Shown here: piece by piece, positions 16,796-24,417 of the stretch | Layout: each line of letters begins with the position of its first letter | How positions within the stretch are numbered: position 1 is the stretch's first letter | NCBI GenBank assembly: GCA_963844325.1 | Contig: CAWJNV010000002.1 | Span: 682,001-746,000, forward strand | Length of the DNA stretch: 64,000 bases | Source: CADCTQ01 sp963844325 | Lineage (GTDB): Bacteria; Bacteroidota; Bacteroidia; Cytophagales; 172606-1 | Direction of reading: 5' to 3' | Notes under the pieces: model-generated | The model's input: only the letters and a program-made list of their open reading frames with translations | Databases searched by the model: none | What the model was told of the DNA's origin: nothing | Program-made: the position numbers and the translations under genes

Positions 16796-19420
16796 TTACT
16801 CCGACCGCAACGTGTTGGCCGGGTTGGAGAGGGCCGTGCGGATGGCGTGGTAGCTCACCGTGAGCAGGGCAATGCCCACGGCCAGCCCACCCGCCAGCAG
16901 GAACACGTCGGGGCCGATGGTGATGCGGTAGACGAAATCTTCGAGCCACCCTTGCATCAGGTACCAGGCCAGGGGCACGGCCAGGGCAATGGCGACCAGC
17001 ACCAGCTTGACGAAGTCCTTCGACAAGAGCAACACCACGTTGCCCACCGAGGCGCCCAGCACCTTGCGTACACTTACTTCCTTGGTGCGCTGCTCGGCCG
17101 TGAAGGCGGCCAGGCCAAACAGCCCCAGGCAGGCCACGAAGATGGCTACCCCGGCGAAGATGCCCAGGATGGTGCGCTGCTTCTGTTCGGCTTTGTAGAG
17201 GTTGTCGTACACCTGGTCGAGAAACTCGTAGGTGAAGGGGTACTTAGGGGCAATCTTGCGCCAGGCGCCCTCAATGCGGGAGATGGCCTCCTGCGGGTTG
17301 CCCGCCGCCAGCTTGATGGCAATCACCCGGTTGTCCCGTGCAATGGAGATCGCCAGCGGCTGGATTTCCTCCTTGAGTGAAGAGAAGTGGAAGTCTTCCA
17401 CCACCCCCACCACGCGGCGCGGCAGCGAATCGCGGATGGTGTTGAACAGCGTTTTGCCCAGGGCCTCCTGCGGGAGCCAGCCCATTTTTTTCACGGCCGT
17501 ACGGTTCAGCAACATACCTTCCAGGACGTCGGTGCTGTAGTTTTCCGACAAGTCGCGGCCGGCAATGACTTTCAGGCCGAGGGTTTTCACGTAATCGTGG
17601 TCCGTAAACACGGTGCGCAACTGCCACGTCTCGCCGGTTTTGCCCTCCACGTTGAAGTTGAAATTATCGTGGAAGCCGCCGGGTTCGCCCGACATCAGCG
17701 AGGCGCTTTGCACCTGGGCGACGCGTTCCAGGTCGCTCACGAAGCCCTGGCGGTTGGACCGGATTTCGGGATTGTTGAGCCGCACGAGCAGGGTGTGTTC
17801 CTTGTCGTAGCCCAGGTTTTTGGCCCGCACGTAGTCAAGCTGCCGCACGATGATGAACGTGCCCACGATCAGCAGCACCGAAATGCTGAACTGCACCACC
17901 ACCAGGCTTTTGCGCAGCCACGCCGAGCCGCGGCCCGTGGTAAACTTGCCCTTGAGCACCCGGATGGGCTGGAAGGCCGACAGGAAAAACGCCGGGTACG
18001 TACCCGCCAGCGCCCCTACCACCCCCGTCAGCACCACCAGGAACGCCCAGAAGCCGGGGTCGGCCACCGGCAGGGACAGGGGCTTTTCGAGGAAGGCGCT
18101 GAACCGGGGCAACCCAATCGCCACGAACACCAGGGCCAGGACCACCCCCAGCAGGGTAAGCAGCAGCGATTCGCCCAGGAACTGCATGACCAGGTCTTTG
18201 CGGAAGGCGCCCATCACCTTGCGCATGCCCACCTCGCGGGCCCGGCCGGCCGAACGGGCCGTGCTCAGGTTCATGAAGTTGATGCAGGCAATGGCCAGGA
18301 TGAACAGGGCCACCGCCCCGAACAGGTAGATCACCTGCCGGTCGCCGTGGGTCACCATGTCGGAGGTCACGTGCTTGTCGAGGTAGATGTCGGTGACGGG
18401 CTCCAGGGCCAGGTCGGTGCGGCGGCCCTCCCGCTTGAATTCTTCGCCCATGTATTTGTCCATGAACGCCGGCAGGCGGGCTTCCACCCGGGCCGCCTGC
18501 ACCTGGTCGGCCAGCAGCACGTAGGTCATCATGGAATTGTCGTTCCAGGTTTTGAAGAATTCGTAGTTGCGCATCGGCGCAATGTTGACCAGGAAATCAA
18601 AGTCGAGGTGGGAGTTGCCGGGCACGGGGGCCAGGATGCCCGTGACCTCGTAGCGGTCCTGGCCGTTGTCCACGTCGAGGGTCTTGCCCATCGGGTCGTG
18701 GTCGCCGAAGTACTTGCGGGCCACCGCCGGGCTGATGACCACGCTGTTGGGCTTACCCAGCGCCGTACGGGCGTCGCCGCGCAGCAGCGGGTACGAAAAC
18801 ACGTCGAAGAAGGTGGAGTCGATCAGGTAGAAGCCATCCTCCTGGAAGCGCTTGTCGCCGTAGGTGACCAGGGCCCGGCCGGGCATTACCCGCACGGTGT
18901 GCACGATTTCGGCCGGGAAGTCATTTTTGAGGGCCGGGGCGTAAGGTCCCGAGGTATAGGCCCCGGCCACTTTCTCGCCGTTCCGTTCCCCGGCGCGCAG
19001 CACCCGGAAGATGCGGTCACCGTTGCGGTGGAAGCGGTCGTAGTCCAGCTCGTTGCGGATGAACAGGAAGATGAACAGGCAGCAGGCAAGGCCCAGCGAG
19101 AGGCCCGCCAGGTTGAGCCCGGTGTAGCCCTTCTGGCGCATCATGTTGCGGAAGGCAATGGTGAAGTAGTTGCGTAGCATGGCAGGAAAAGGTAAAGGCG
19201 TAGGGTAGTTTTTTTCGCGTTTGAGGACAAAGGGCCGCACCAGGCTCGCCACGTCGCGCACGTAGCGCCGGGCGGCCACCCGGGGACCCAGCGCATCGAG
19301 CCGTTCGTAGTAAAGTTCTTCCAGGTCGCCGCGCATTTCTTCCAGCAGGTGCGGGGCGCAAAACTGTTCCAGCAACCAGGTGGCCCAGCGGGGCGGCGGG
19401 GGAGGGGGGGCGTGGGACAT
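16796..19420 (-). CDS. FtsX/MacB-type ABC transporter permease with N-terminal prefix domain
   Basis: 874 residues. Residues 1-75 form the short soluble 'permease prefix' domain (WATWLLEQFCAPHLLEEMRG, DLEELYYERLDALG), then MLRNYFTIAFRNMMRQKGY leads into the first membrane helix (about 95-115). A MacB_PCD periplasmic domain, two FtsX cores (around INFMNLSTARSAGRAREVGM and near 720-860, QRTKEVSVRKVLGASVGNVV) and about eight membrane segments follow. No ATPase is encoded nearby, which is usual for this Bacteroidota family. The PadR gene just upstream on the same strand is its likely regulator. The gap between the two is entirely an inverted repeat that ends at this gene's ATG. Confidence 0.9.
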   Translation of the reverse strand: MSHAPPPPPPRWATWLLEQFCAPHLLEEMRGDLEELYYERLDALGPRVAARRYVRDVASLVRPFVLKREKNYPTPLPFPAMLRNYFTIAFRNMMRQKGYTGLNLAGLSLGLACCLFIFLFIRNELDYDRFHRNGDRIFRVLRAGERNGEKVAGAYTSGPYAPALKNDFPAEIVHTVRVMPGRALVTYGDKRFQEDGFYLIDSTFFDVFSYPLLRGDARTALGKPNSVVISPAVARKYFGDHDPMGKTLDVDNGQDRYEVTGILAPVPGNSHLDFDFLVNIAPMRNYEFFKTWNDNSMMTYVLLADQVQAARVEARLPAFMDKYMGEEFKREGRRTDLALEPVTDIYLDKHVTSDMVTHGDRQVIYLFGAVALFILAIACINFMNLSTARSAGRAREVGMRKVMGAFRKDLVMQFLGESLLLTLLGVVLALVFVAIGLPRFSAFLEKPLSLPVADPGFWAFLVVLTGVVGALAGTYPAFFLSAFQPIRVLKGKFTTGRGSAWLRKSLVVVQFSISVLLIVGTFIIVRQLDYVRAKNLGYDKEHTLLVRLNNPEIRSNRQGFVSDLERVAQVQSASLMSGEPGGFHDNFNFNVEGKTGETWQLRTVFTDHDYVKTLGLKVIAGRDLSENYSTDVLEGMLLNRTAVKKMGWLPQEALGKTLFNTIRDSLPRRVVGVVEDFHFSSLKEEIQPLAISIARDNRVIAIKLAAGNPQEAISRIEGAWRKIAPKYPFTYEFLDQVYDNLYKAEQKQRTILGIFAGVAIFVACLGLFGLAAFTAEQRTKEVSVRKVLGASVGNVVLLLSKDFVKLVLVAIALAVPLAWYLMQGWLEDFVYRITIGPDVFLLAGGLAVGIALLTVSYHAIRTALSNPANTLRSE

Positions 19421-19540
19421 GGTCAGTGATCAGTAAACAGTAAGCAGTAAACAGTAAGCAGTGATCAGTAATAGTGAGCAGTGGTCAATAAGTAGTCAGC
19501 GGCGAATGATTACTGTTTACTGATCACTGTTCACTGACTA
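19421..19540. repeat. Inverted repeat filling the PadR-permease gap (CAGTAAACAGT family)
   Basis: Left arm starts one base after the permease start codon and runs as GTCAGTGATCAGTAAACAGT and AAGCAGTAAACAGTAAGCAG words. The right arm (19509-19539) reads ATTACTGTTTACTGATCACT then GTTCACTGACT, its complement. The PadR stop codon (19538-19540) lies in the right arm. The mRNA between the two cistrons would fold into one long hairpin adjacent to the permease start. Similar word families are at 48551 and 52885. Confidence 0.88.
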
Positions 19541-19864
19541 AGGCAGGGCGATTTCGGGAATGAGTTCCCACATCTGGTTGCGGATCTGGCGGATTTCCCG
19601 CAGGGCCCGGCTGCCGGCGGCGGTAACGGCGTAGAGGCGTTTGCGGCGGCCGCCGCGTTCGGCGGTCACCCCGCCCATCTGCGAGGTCACCAGCCCTTTC
19701 TCCGCCAGCCGGTTGAGGGCCGAATGCACGGCGCCCAGGTTTACCGGCCGGTCCAGCTGTTTTTCGAGTTCACTCACAATGGCGGCGCCGTACGCCTCGC
19801 CGTACCGCAGGGCTACGGCCAGCAGCACCACCTCCTCGAATTCGCCCAGGTAAGTTCCTTTCAT
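19538..19864 (-). CDS. PadR-family transcriptional regulator
   Basis: 108 residues from the ATG at 19864, selected because MKGTYLGEFEEVVLLAVALR is the usual opening of the family; a longer upstream frame has no helix-like content. A winged helix-turn-helix is visible (YGAAIVSELEKQLDR, GAVHSALNRLAEKGLVTSQM, then a basic wing GGRRKRLYAVTAAG). The short C-terminal helix gives the dimer interface (ALREIRQIRNQMWELI). In Bacteroidota such genes commonly sit ahead of prefix-domain FtsX permeases and are thought to control them. A candidate operator lies 32 bp upstream. Confidence 0.92.
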   Translation of the reverse strand: MKGTYLGEFEEVVLLAVALRYGEAYGAAIVSELEKQLDRPVNLGAVHSALNRLAEKGLVTSQMGGVTAERGGRRKRLYAVTAAGSRALREIRQIRNQMWELIPEIALP

Positions 19865-19895
19865 GGGATCGTTGCAGGGATTTTTCTGTGCGTTT

Positions 19896-19923
19896 GATTT
19901 GTCCTGTATATGTATAACAAATC
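19896..19923. promoter_or_regulatory. Candidate operator upstream of padR-like gene
   Basis: Exact 7-bp arms GATTTGT (19896-19902) and ACAAATC (19917-19923) enclose CCTGTATATGTATA. It lies 32 bp ahead of the PadR start, the place expected for autoregulation. PadR sites are often ATGT/ACAT-type dyads (family knowledge), and the spacer has a TATATGTATA core. The rest of the gap 19865-20341 shows no gene. Confidence 0.4.
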
Positions 19924-20341
19924 GGGGGCCAAACGGCACGCACTGCCCCGGACGGGGCAAAGAAGCGGTTCGCTACCCGAGGCAGGGGCGGGGTCTGTCC
20001 GGTACCGGACGGCGGGTGTCCGTTTTCCGGCAACCGCGCCGCTTTGGCCGCATCCGGCAGGGCGGTGAACCGGCAAATGAAACTTTTACAAGAATGTTCC
20101 GGATGGCCCATGTAGCATATTGCAATGCCGTACTGCCCGGTACGCGGATAGGGGCGGAGGGCATACGCTTTTTCGTAAGAATCTATGGAACAGGCCCGTT
20201 TGATGGGCGTTACCGTTGCTTTTGACTTATCCAATAATTCCGGTATCAGCCCGGATTTTTTAAAAACCATCGGATTGCACCCCGCGTAGAAACCCTAGTT
20301 TGCCGAAGTGCCCGGCGCATGGTAAAATTTCTACAGCACCA

Positions 20342-20779
20342 ATGAGGCTTCATTTTTACAACCAACTACTCTACGGGGGAAGACTCACCGACCTGGCTGC
20401 CTTGCCCCGGGAGGAACAGGAGCAGATCAGGCAGCATAACCGGCACCTGGAAAGGTGTTTCGGCGCCCTCCAGTGCCGGCTGCACCCCGGCACCACTTCC
20501 CGCGTGCTGCCGGAGTGGAAAAAGGGCAAAATCACCTTTTCCCTCTTTACCTGTTGCACGGGGCACGCATTCGACGTGCAGACCACGATGCGGCGGCTCT
20601 CCCTGCGGGGGGAATGCCTGGCCGGCATCCGCGTGGGATGCCCGGAAGACCCGGCGCCGGTCGTGCCGCCCCGCCCCGGCTTTGCGTGGTTGCCGGCCCT
20701 GCGGTCGCTGCTGGGCAGCCTGCAACTGCTGTGTCGTCGCGGCCTTGACCGGCAGCCCTTGCTCAAACCCGCTGAGTAG
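20342..20779 (+). CDS. Cysteine-rich hypothetical protein
   Basis: 145 residues from the ATG at 20342 (MRLHFYNQLLYGGRL). About seven Cys are spread through the middle and end (ERCFGALQC, FTCCTGHAFD, GECLAGIRVGC, LLCRRG), and the C-terminus has a hydrophobic stretch around PALRSLLGSLQLL. No signal peptide is visible. No family is recognised. The frame runs upstream to a TTG at 20300, which looks less natural. It is followed by a promoter-like box and the ATP-grasp cassette, but a functional link is not evident. Confidence 0.5.
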   Translation: MRLHFYNQLLYGGRLTDLAALPREEQEQIRQHNRHLERCFGALQCRLHPGTTSRVLPEWKKGKITFSLFTCCTGHAFDVQTTMRRLSLRGECLAGIRVGCPEDPAPVVPPRPGFAWLPALRSLLGSLQLLCRRGLDRQPLLKPAE

Positions 20780-20832
20780 CCGGGGCGAGAGGGGCCGGGA
20801 AATTACGTGGTGGAACCCGGGAAATTGTTTCT

Positions 20833-20840
20833 TATCTTTG
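20833..20840 (+). promoter_or_regulatory. Bacteroidota-type -7 box candidate
   Basis: TATCTTTG matches the TAnnTTTG -7 consensus of the Bacteroidota primary sigma factor. No convincing TTG-type -33 element is present about 20 bp upstream (closest is TTACG near 20803). It would give a leader of roughly 130 nt for the ATP-grasp gene at 20977 and thus drive the cassette. Confidence 0.4.
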
Positions 20841-20976
20841 CCACCCAATCTGCTGCTCATCGACTTATGCTGGTGTTCGTCGATTTACCGGAAGGCATTT
20901 GCCGAACAACGACTATCCTTGCCAACCTGAATTTACCCCTGACCCAAACCTACTTACATACCCAAACGACCTTTGT

Positions 20977-21897
20977 ATGCGCGTTCCGAAAGACAATCCC
21001 TACGGGAGCCAATGGCGGTGGTTTTTGAACGAGGTGGTCAAGCATGAGCTTGCCGCCTTCAACCTCAAGAACCGGCCCGGCAAGAACAAAAAAGTGCTGC
21101 TGTACCCCGAGTACCCGAGTACCCGGGCGGTGCTGCGGAAAATCCTCATCGTACTGGGCTACGAAATCACCAGCAACCTGCACGACACCTACGATTTTGC
21201 CATCAGCTGGGAAGATACCACCTACCGGAAGCCGTCCCCGGAACTGCTGGCGCTGGGCCGGAAAATGCCCGTGCTCAACCTCCATTGCAATGACATCAGC
21301 AAGGAATACGTAGAGCAGGTGTTCCAGTCGGTATTCGGCTACGGCACTTTCGTGGACCCGCTCACGCACCAGGGCAAGTGCGTGCGCAAGGGCAACGCCA
21401 ACGCCACCCACGACGGCTCGGTGATCCAGTGCCCGGTGCCCTCCGTGGACGAAGGATTCATCTACCAGATCGTGATCAACAACCAGATCGACGCCACGCA
21501 GGTGGAAGACATCCGGGTGCCCGTGTTCTGGGGCAACGTGCCGTTCGTGTACATTAAAAACCGCCCCCTCGACGGCCGCTTCCTGAGCAAAAACAATCAG
21601 GTGTTCATGCGTGAGCCGTCTACCGTGTTCAGCCGCGAAGAGATCAGCCAGATCGGCGCGTTCTGCCGCAAGATGCAACTCGATTACGGCGAACTCGACG
21701 TGCTCCGCTGCCGCGACACCAAGCGGATTTACATCGTAGACGTCAACAACACCCCGGGCGGCCCGGCCAACGGCCTCTCCTGGCCCGACCAGATCCGGGC
21801 CATGCACAAGCTGGCCAGGGGCTTCGCCGAAAACTTCCCGAAGTTCAACCCGCAGCCGGACAAGTCGCGGGCAAAATCAGCTTCGCCCATCGCCTGA
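20977..21897 (+). CDS. ATP-grasp-like protein, first gene of the PP-loop cassette
   Basis: 306 residues from the ATG at 20977 (MRVPKDNPYGSQWRWFLNEV). A longer frame begins with a TTG at 20899 and is less likely. The layout fits an ATP-grasp enzyme: an N-terminal Rossmann-like part (KKVLLYPEYPSTRAVLRKIL), a central region with basic GKCVRKGNANATHDG, and a C-terminal metal-binding-like strand DYGELDVLRCRDTKRIYIVD followed by VNNTPGGPANG. ATP-grasp enzymes join a carboxylate to an amine or similar through an acyl-phosphate. The substrate is unknown and no named family is recognised. It is followed on the same strand by a QueC-like protein and a sugar-transfer ATP-grasp, forming an apparent operon. 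Confidence 0.65.
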   Translation: MRVPKDNPYGSQWRWFLNEVVKHELAAFNLKNRPGKNKKVLLYPEYPSTRAVLRKILIVLGYEITSNLHDTYDFAISWEDTTYRKPSPELLALGRKMPVLNLHCNDISKEYVEQVFQSVFGYGTFVDPLTHQGKCVRKGNANATHDGSVIQCPVPSVDEGFIYQIVINNQIDATQVEDIRVPVFWGNVPFVYIKNRPLDGRFLSKNNQVFMREPSTVFSREEISQIGAFCRKMQLDYGELDVLRCRDTKRIYIVDVNNTPGGPANGLSWPDQIRAMHKLARGFAENFPKFNPQPDKSRAKSASPIA

Positions 21898-22075
21898 TCC
21901 GGAAGGCCGGGCAATGTTAATCGGGTAAACGGGCAAACGGGGGCGCAACCCAGGGATGGGGAGCGGCCCGCGGGTTGCCCGAACCCGTTTGACCGCCTCC
22001 CTGCTGCCGTGCCCGCCTCCAGGCGCCGGCAGGCAACCCGTCGCCCCCCTTTTCAGAAACGGGAGGCGTCCTGCC

Positions 22076-22888
22076 ATGCTTACCGACCGGCAAGCGCAAC
22101 TCATAATACACACGCTAAAGAAATGTATGGATAAGCCAGTGAATTTACTCTGGACCAGCGGGTGGGACTCTACGTTCCGGCTGCTGAGCCTGGTCCTGAT
22201 TCAACAGAAGACGGTGCAGCCTTTCTACGTAAAGGACCACCAGCGGGCGTCTCTGGAGATGGAAATCAAGACGATGGACAAGATCAAGGAGATGGTGTTC
22301 AAAAAATCGCCCAAGGCGAAAAGCCTCATCCTGCCCACGATTTACAAGGACCGCCGGGAAATCAAACCGGACGAAGCCATCAATGCCCAGTACAAGCGGC
22401 TGCTGGCGATGAATCCGCTGGGCGACCAGTACGAATGGCTGGCCCGTTACGCCGAACAGGCCGGCATCCGGGACCTGGAACTGTCGATTCACCAGGACGA
22501 CAAAGCCCGCAAATTCGTGGCGCACTACGTGACCGGCGAAGACGCCAGGGAGGATTTCCGCCTGAAGGAAGAACACCTGCATTCGGACCTGGCCTTGTTC
22601 AAGTACTTCCGGTTCCCGATCCTGAACCTGACCAAGCTCGACATGGAACACACGGCCGTAAAGCACGATTTCCTCGACATCATGAACCAGACCTGGTTTT
22701 GTCACTACCCCCGCAACGGAAAACCCTGCGGCTTGTGCACGCCCTGTTCGGCCACCATCGAGGAAGGGCTGCGCCGGCGGCTGCCCCTTTCGAGCCAGCT
22801 CCGGTACTTCATTCACTTCACCGTAAAGCCGCCCCTGCGCAAATTGCTCAAGCCCGGCAAAGACCGGCTGGCCGTGGATGCGAAATAG
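22076..22888 (+). CDS. QueC-like PP-loop ATPase superfamily protein
   Basis: 270 residues from the ATG at 22076, preceded by GGGAGG. The PP-loop reads LLWTSGWDSTFRLLSLVL (SGxDS core), and the C-terminus has a QueC-type zinc site: TWFCHYPRNGKPCGLCTPC, with spacing C-x8-C-x2-C-x2-C. PP-loop enzymes adenylate a substrate carbonyl or carboxylate. QueC itself makes 7-cyano-7-deazaguanine, but no queD, queE or folE is present in the window and the middle of the protein diverges, so a different substrate is likely. It lies between two ATP-grasp proteins on one strand. The next gene's alternative ATG (22878) overlaps its end by 11 bp, suggesting translational coupling. Confidence 0.75.
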   Translation: MLTDRQAQLIIHTLKKCMDKPVNLLWTSGWDSTFRLLSLVLIQQKTVQPFYVKDHQRASLEMEIKTMDKIKEMVFKKSPKAKSLILPTIYKDRREIKPDEAINAQYKRLLAMNPLGDQYEWLARYAEQAGIRDLELSIHQDDKARKFVAHYVTGEDAREDFRLKEEHLHSDLALFKYFRFPILNLTKLDMEHTAVKHDFLDIMNQTWFCHYPRNGKPCGLCTPCSATIEEGLRRRLPLSSQLRYFIHFTVKPPLRKLLKPGKDRLAVDAK

Positions 22889-22913
22889 TCTCTCATCGTT
22901 TAAGCATACTGTA

Positions 22914-24026
22914 ATGCCACCAGCAAACGTGTTTCGTCAAATCAAAGGGAAGATTGGAACGGTACGCCACAACTTCAGGGAGATCACCCGGTTGGTCAGC
23001 GACCCGGCGTTGTCGGTATCGTATTTCCCCGAGTCCGAGCGGAAACCCAAACTTTCCATCTTCTTTGATCATCTCCGCTGGCTCACCAAGTACGGCGAAG
23101 TAAACCACAATTACTACGTCTACGGACTGGACCGGAAGGGCGACCTGGAAGACACGGAAGTGTTGCCCTACAATGAGTTTAAGCGCATCCGCGATGGCCG
23201 CAACCAGCACCCCAACGGGGAGGGGTACAATTACATCTGCATTCTGCGCGACAAATTCATTTTCTCGCAATTCCTCAAAAGCCTGGGATTTCCCGCCCCG
23301 GCCAACCTGGCGTTGCTCAACCTCGGCCAGGTCACCTGGCTCGATACCATGCAGGCGGCGCCGCTCGAATCCCTGGTGAGCAACCCTCAGCTGGACATCA
23401 ACGGTTTCTGCAAGAAGCTGGGCGGCATCCAGGGGGAGGGCGCCTTTCCCCTGCGCATCCGCAATGGCAAGCTCTACGTCAAAGAAAAGGAAATTACGCT
23501 GGCCGAACTAAAAGCCAAGGCGGACGGCCAGTACCTGCTCCAGGACGTGATTACCCAGCACCCCAAGGTGAGCGAATTGCACCCGGACTCGGTGAATACC
23601 ATCCGGTTGATCACTTTCAACAACAAGGGCAAGGTCGAAATATTCTGTTCCGCCCTGCGCATCGGGGTCAAAGGCCGAAGCGTCGACAACTGGAATGCCG
23701 GCGGCATGGTGGTCGGCATCGACACCGAGACGGGCCGGCTGCGGAAAACCGGCTACTTCAAGCCGGGACTGGGCGGCCGGGTAGACAAGCATCCCGATAC
23801 GGGGGTGGTCCTGGATGGTTTCCCGCTGCCTTTCTTCCGGGAGGGGGTGAAAATGGTGTGCGACCTGCACGGCTACCTGTACGGCATCCATTCGGTCGGC
23901 TGGGACATTGCCATTACGCCCGACGGCCCGATTATCATCGAAGGCAATGACGACTGGGGCGGCGGCATTCCCATGTCAATGGAAAAAAACTTTAAAAGCC
24001 GTTTTCTAAAGATGTTTGAAGAATAA
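22914..24026 (+). CDS. Sugar-transfer-associated ATP-grasp protein (ATPgrasp_ST-like)
   Basis: 370 residues from the ATG at 22914; an in-frame ATG at 22878 would add 12 residues, but the paralogue at 24418 aligns best with the shorter form. It has the features of the 'sugar-transfer associated ATP-grasp' family: EGYNYICILRDKFIFSQFLK, LHPDSVNTIRLITF, VDNWNAGGMVVGIDTETGRL, KHPDTGVVLDG and the closing metal-binding IAITPDGPIIIEGNDDWGG. These proteins occur beside glycan assembly genes and are presumed to ligate an amino acid or other group to a glycan or lipid carrier (inference). It is third in the cassette after the PP-loop protein. Confidence 0.8.
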   Translation: MPPANVFRQIKGKIGTVRHNFREITRLVSDPALSVSYFPESERKPKLSIFFDHLRWLTKYGEVNHNYYVYGLDRKGDLEDTEVLPYNEFKRIRDGRNQHPNGEGYNYICILRDKFIFSQFLKSLGFPAPANLALLNLGQVTWLDTMQAAPLESLVSNPQLDINGFCKKLGGIQGEGAFPLRIRNGKLYVKEKEITLAELKAKADGQYLLQDVITQHPKVSELHPDSVNTIRLITFNNKGKVEIFCSALRIGVKGRSVDNWNAGGMVVGIDTETGRLRKTGYFKPGLGGRVDKHPDTGVVLDGFPLPFFREGVKMVCDLHGYLYGIHSVGWDIAITPDGPIIIEGNDDWGGGIPMSMEKNFKSRFLKMFEE

Positions 24027-24147
24027 AATCATACGCAATTCAGTCCGCGTAACAGCTTAAAATGTAGAAATTTTTTCTAATTCTTTGCTGCGTCCGCGGT
24101 AGGATTCTCTGATTATACATGAGGGGTGGTCGTAAAAAAATACCGGA

Positions 24148-24373
24148 AATCATCCCCCTGCCCCCTTCGGCTATCCCGCCAACCTTCCCACAAGGGTACG
24201 GAGGCGCGAGCCGAACGTACCGAACGTAGTGCTGCGTACCCACCGGTGCCGCGGCAAGGGTTAAGTCGCGTTCGATGGGCACGGACTGCTACCTTGCAGA
24301 GCAGCCGCTAACTACGGGGTCCCCCTTGCGGGTTTGCCCGTGGGTGAGGGAAGGGGGTAGGGGGATGACTTTC
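24148..24373. repeat. Inverted repeat of the CATCCCCCTACCCCCTTCC family (copy 1)
   Basis: Left arm about 24148-24200 (AATCATCCCCCTGCCCCCTT, then CCCACAAGGG) and right arm about 24316-24373 (CCCCCTTGCGGG, GGGTGAGGGAAGGGGGTAGG, GGGATGACTTTC) are imperfect complements around a loop of some 115 bp rich in CGAACGTACCGAACG words. It fills the 391-bp gap 24027-24417 between the two convergent ATP-grasp genes. The gap also has an AT-rich piece near 24060. A close relative is at 55795, and both are preceded by GAGGGGNGGTCGTA. Confidence 0.85.
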
Positions 24374-24417
24374 ATTCATAAGGCGTTTTTTACCCTCATT
24401 GCAATAATGTTCACCCC

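Noticed and set aside
17387..19177. 596-codon open frame on the plus strand
   Set aside because: Antisense to the FtsX permease; product is His/Gln/Gly-rich without a fold.
22076..22888. Qat-type or other defence system containing a QueC-like protein
   Set aside because: No QatA-like ATPase, QatB or TatD-like nuclease is adjacent; the neighbours are glycan and ATP-grasp genes.
22076..22888. Genuine queuosine pathway QueC
   Set aside because: No queD, queE or folE in the window and the central region diverges; kept as QueC-like only.
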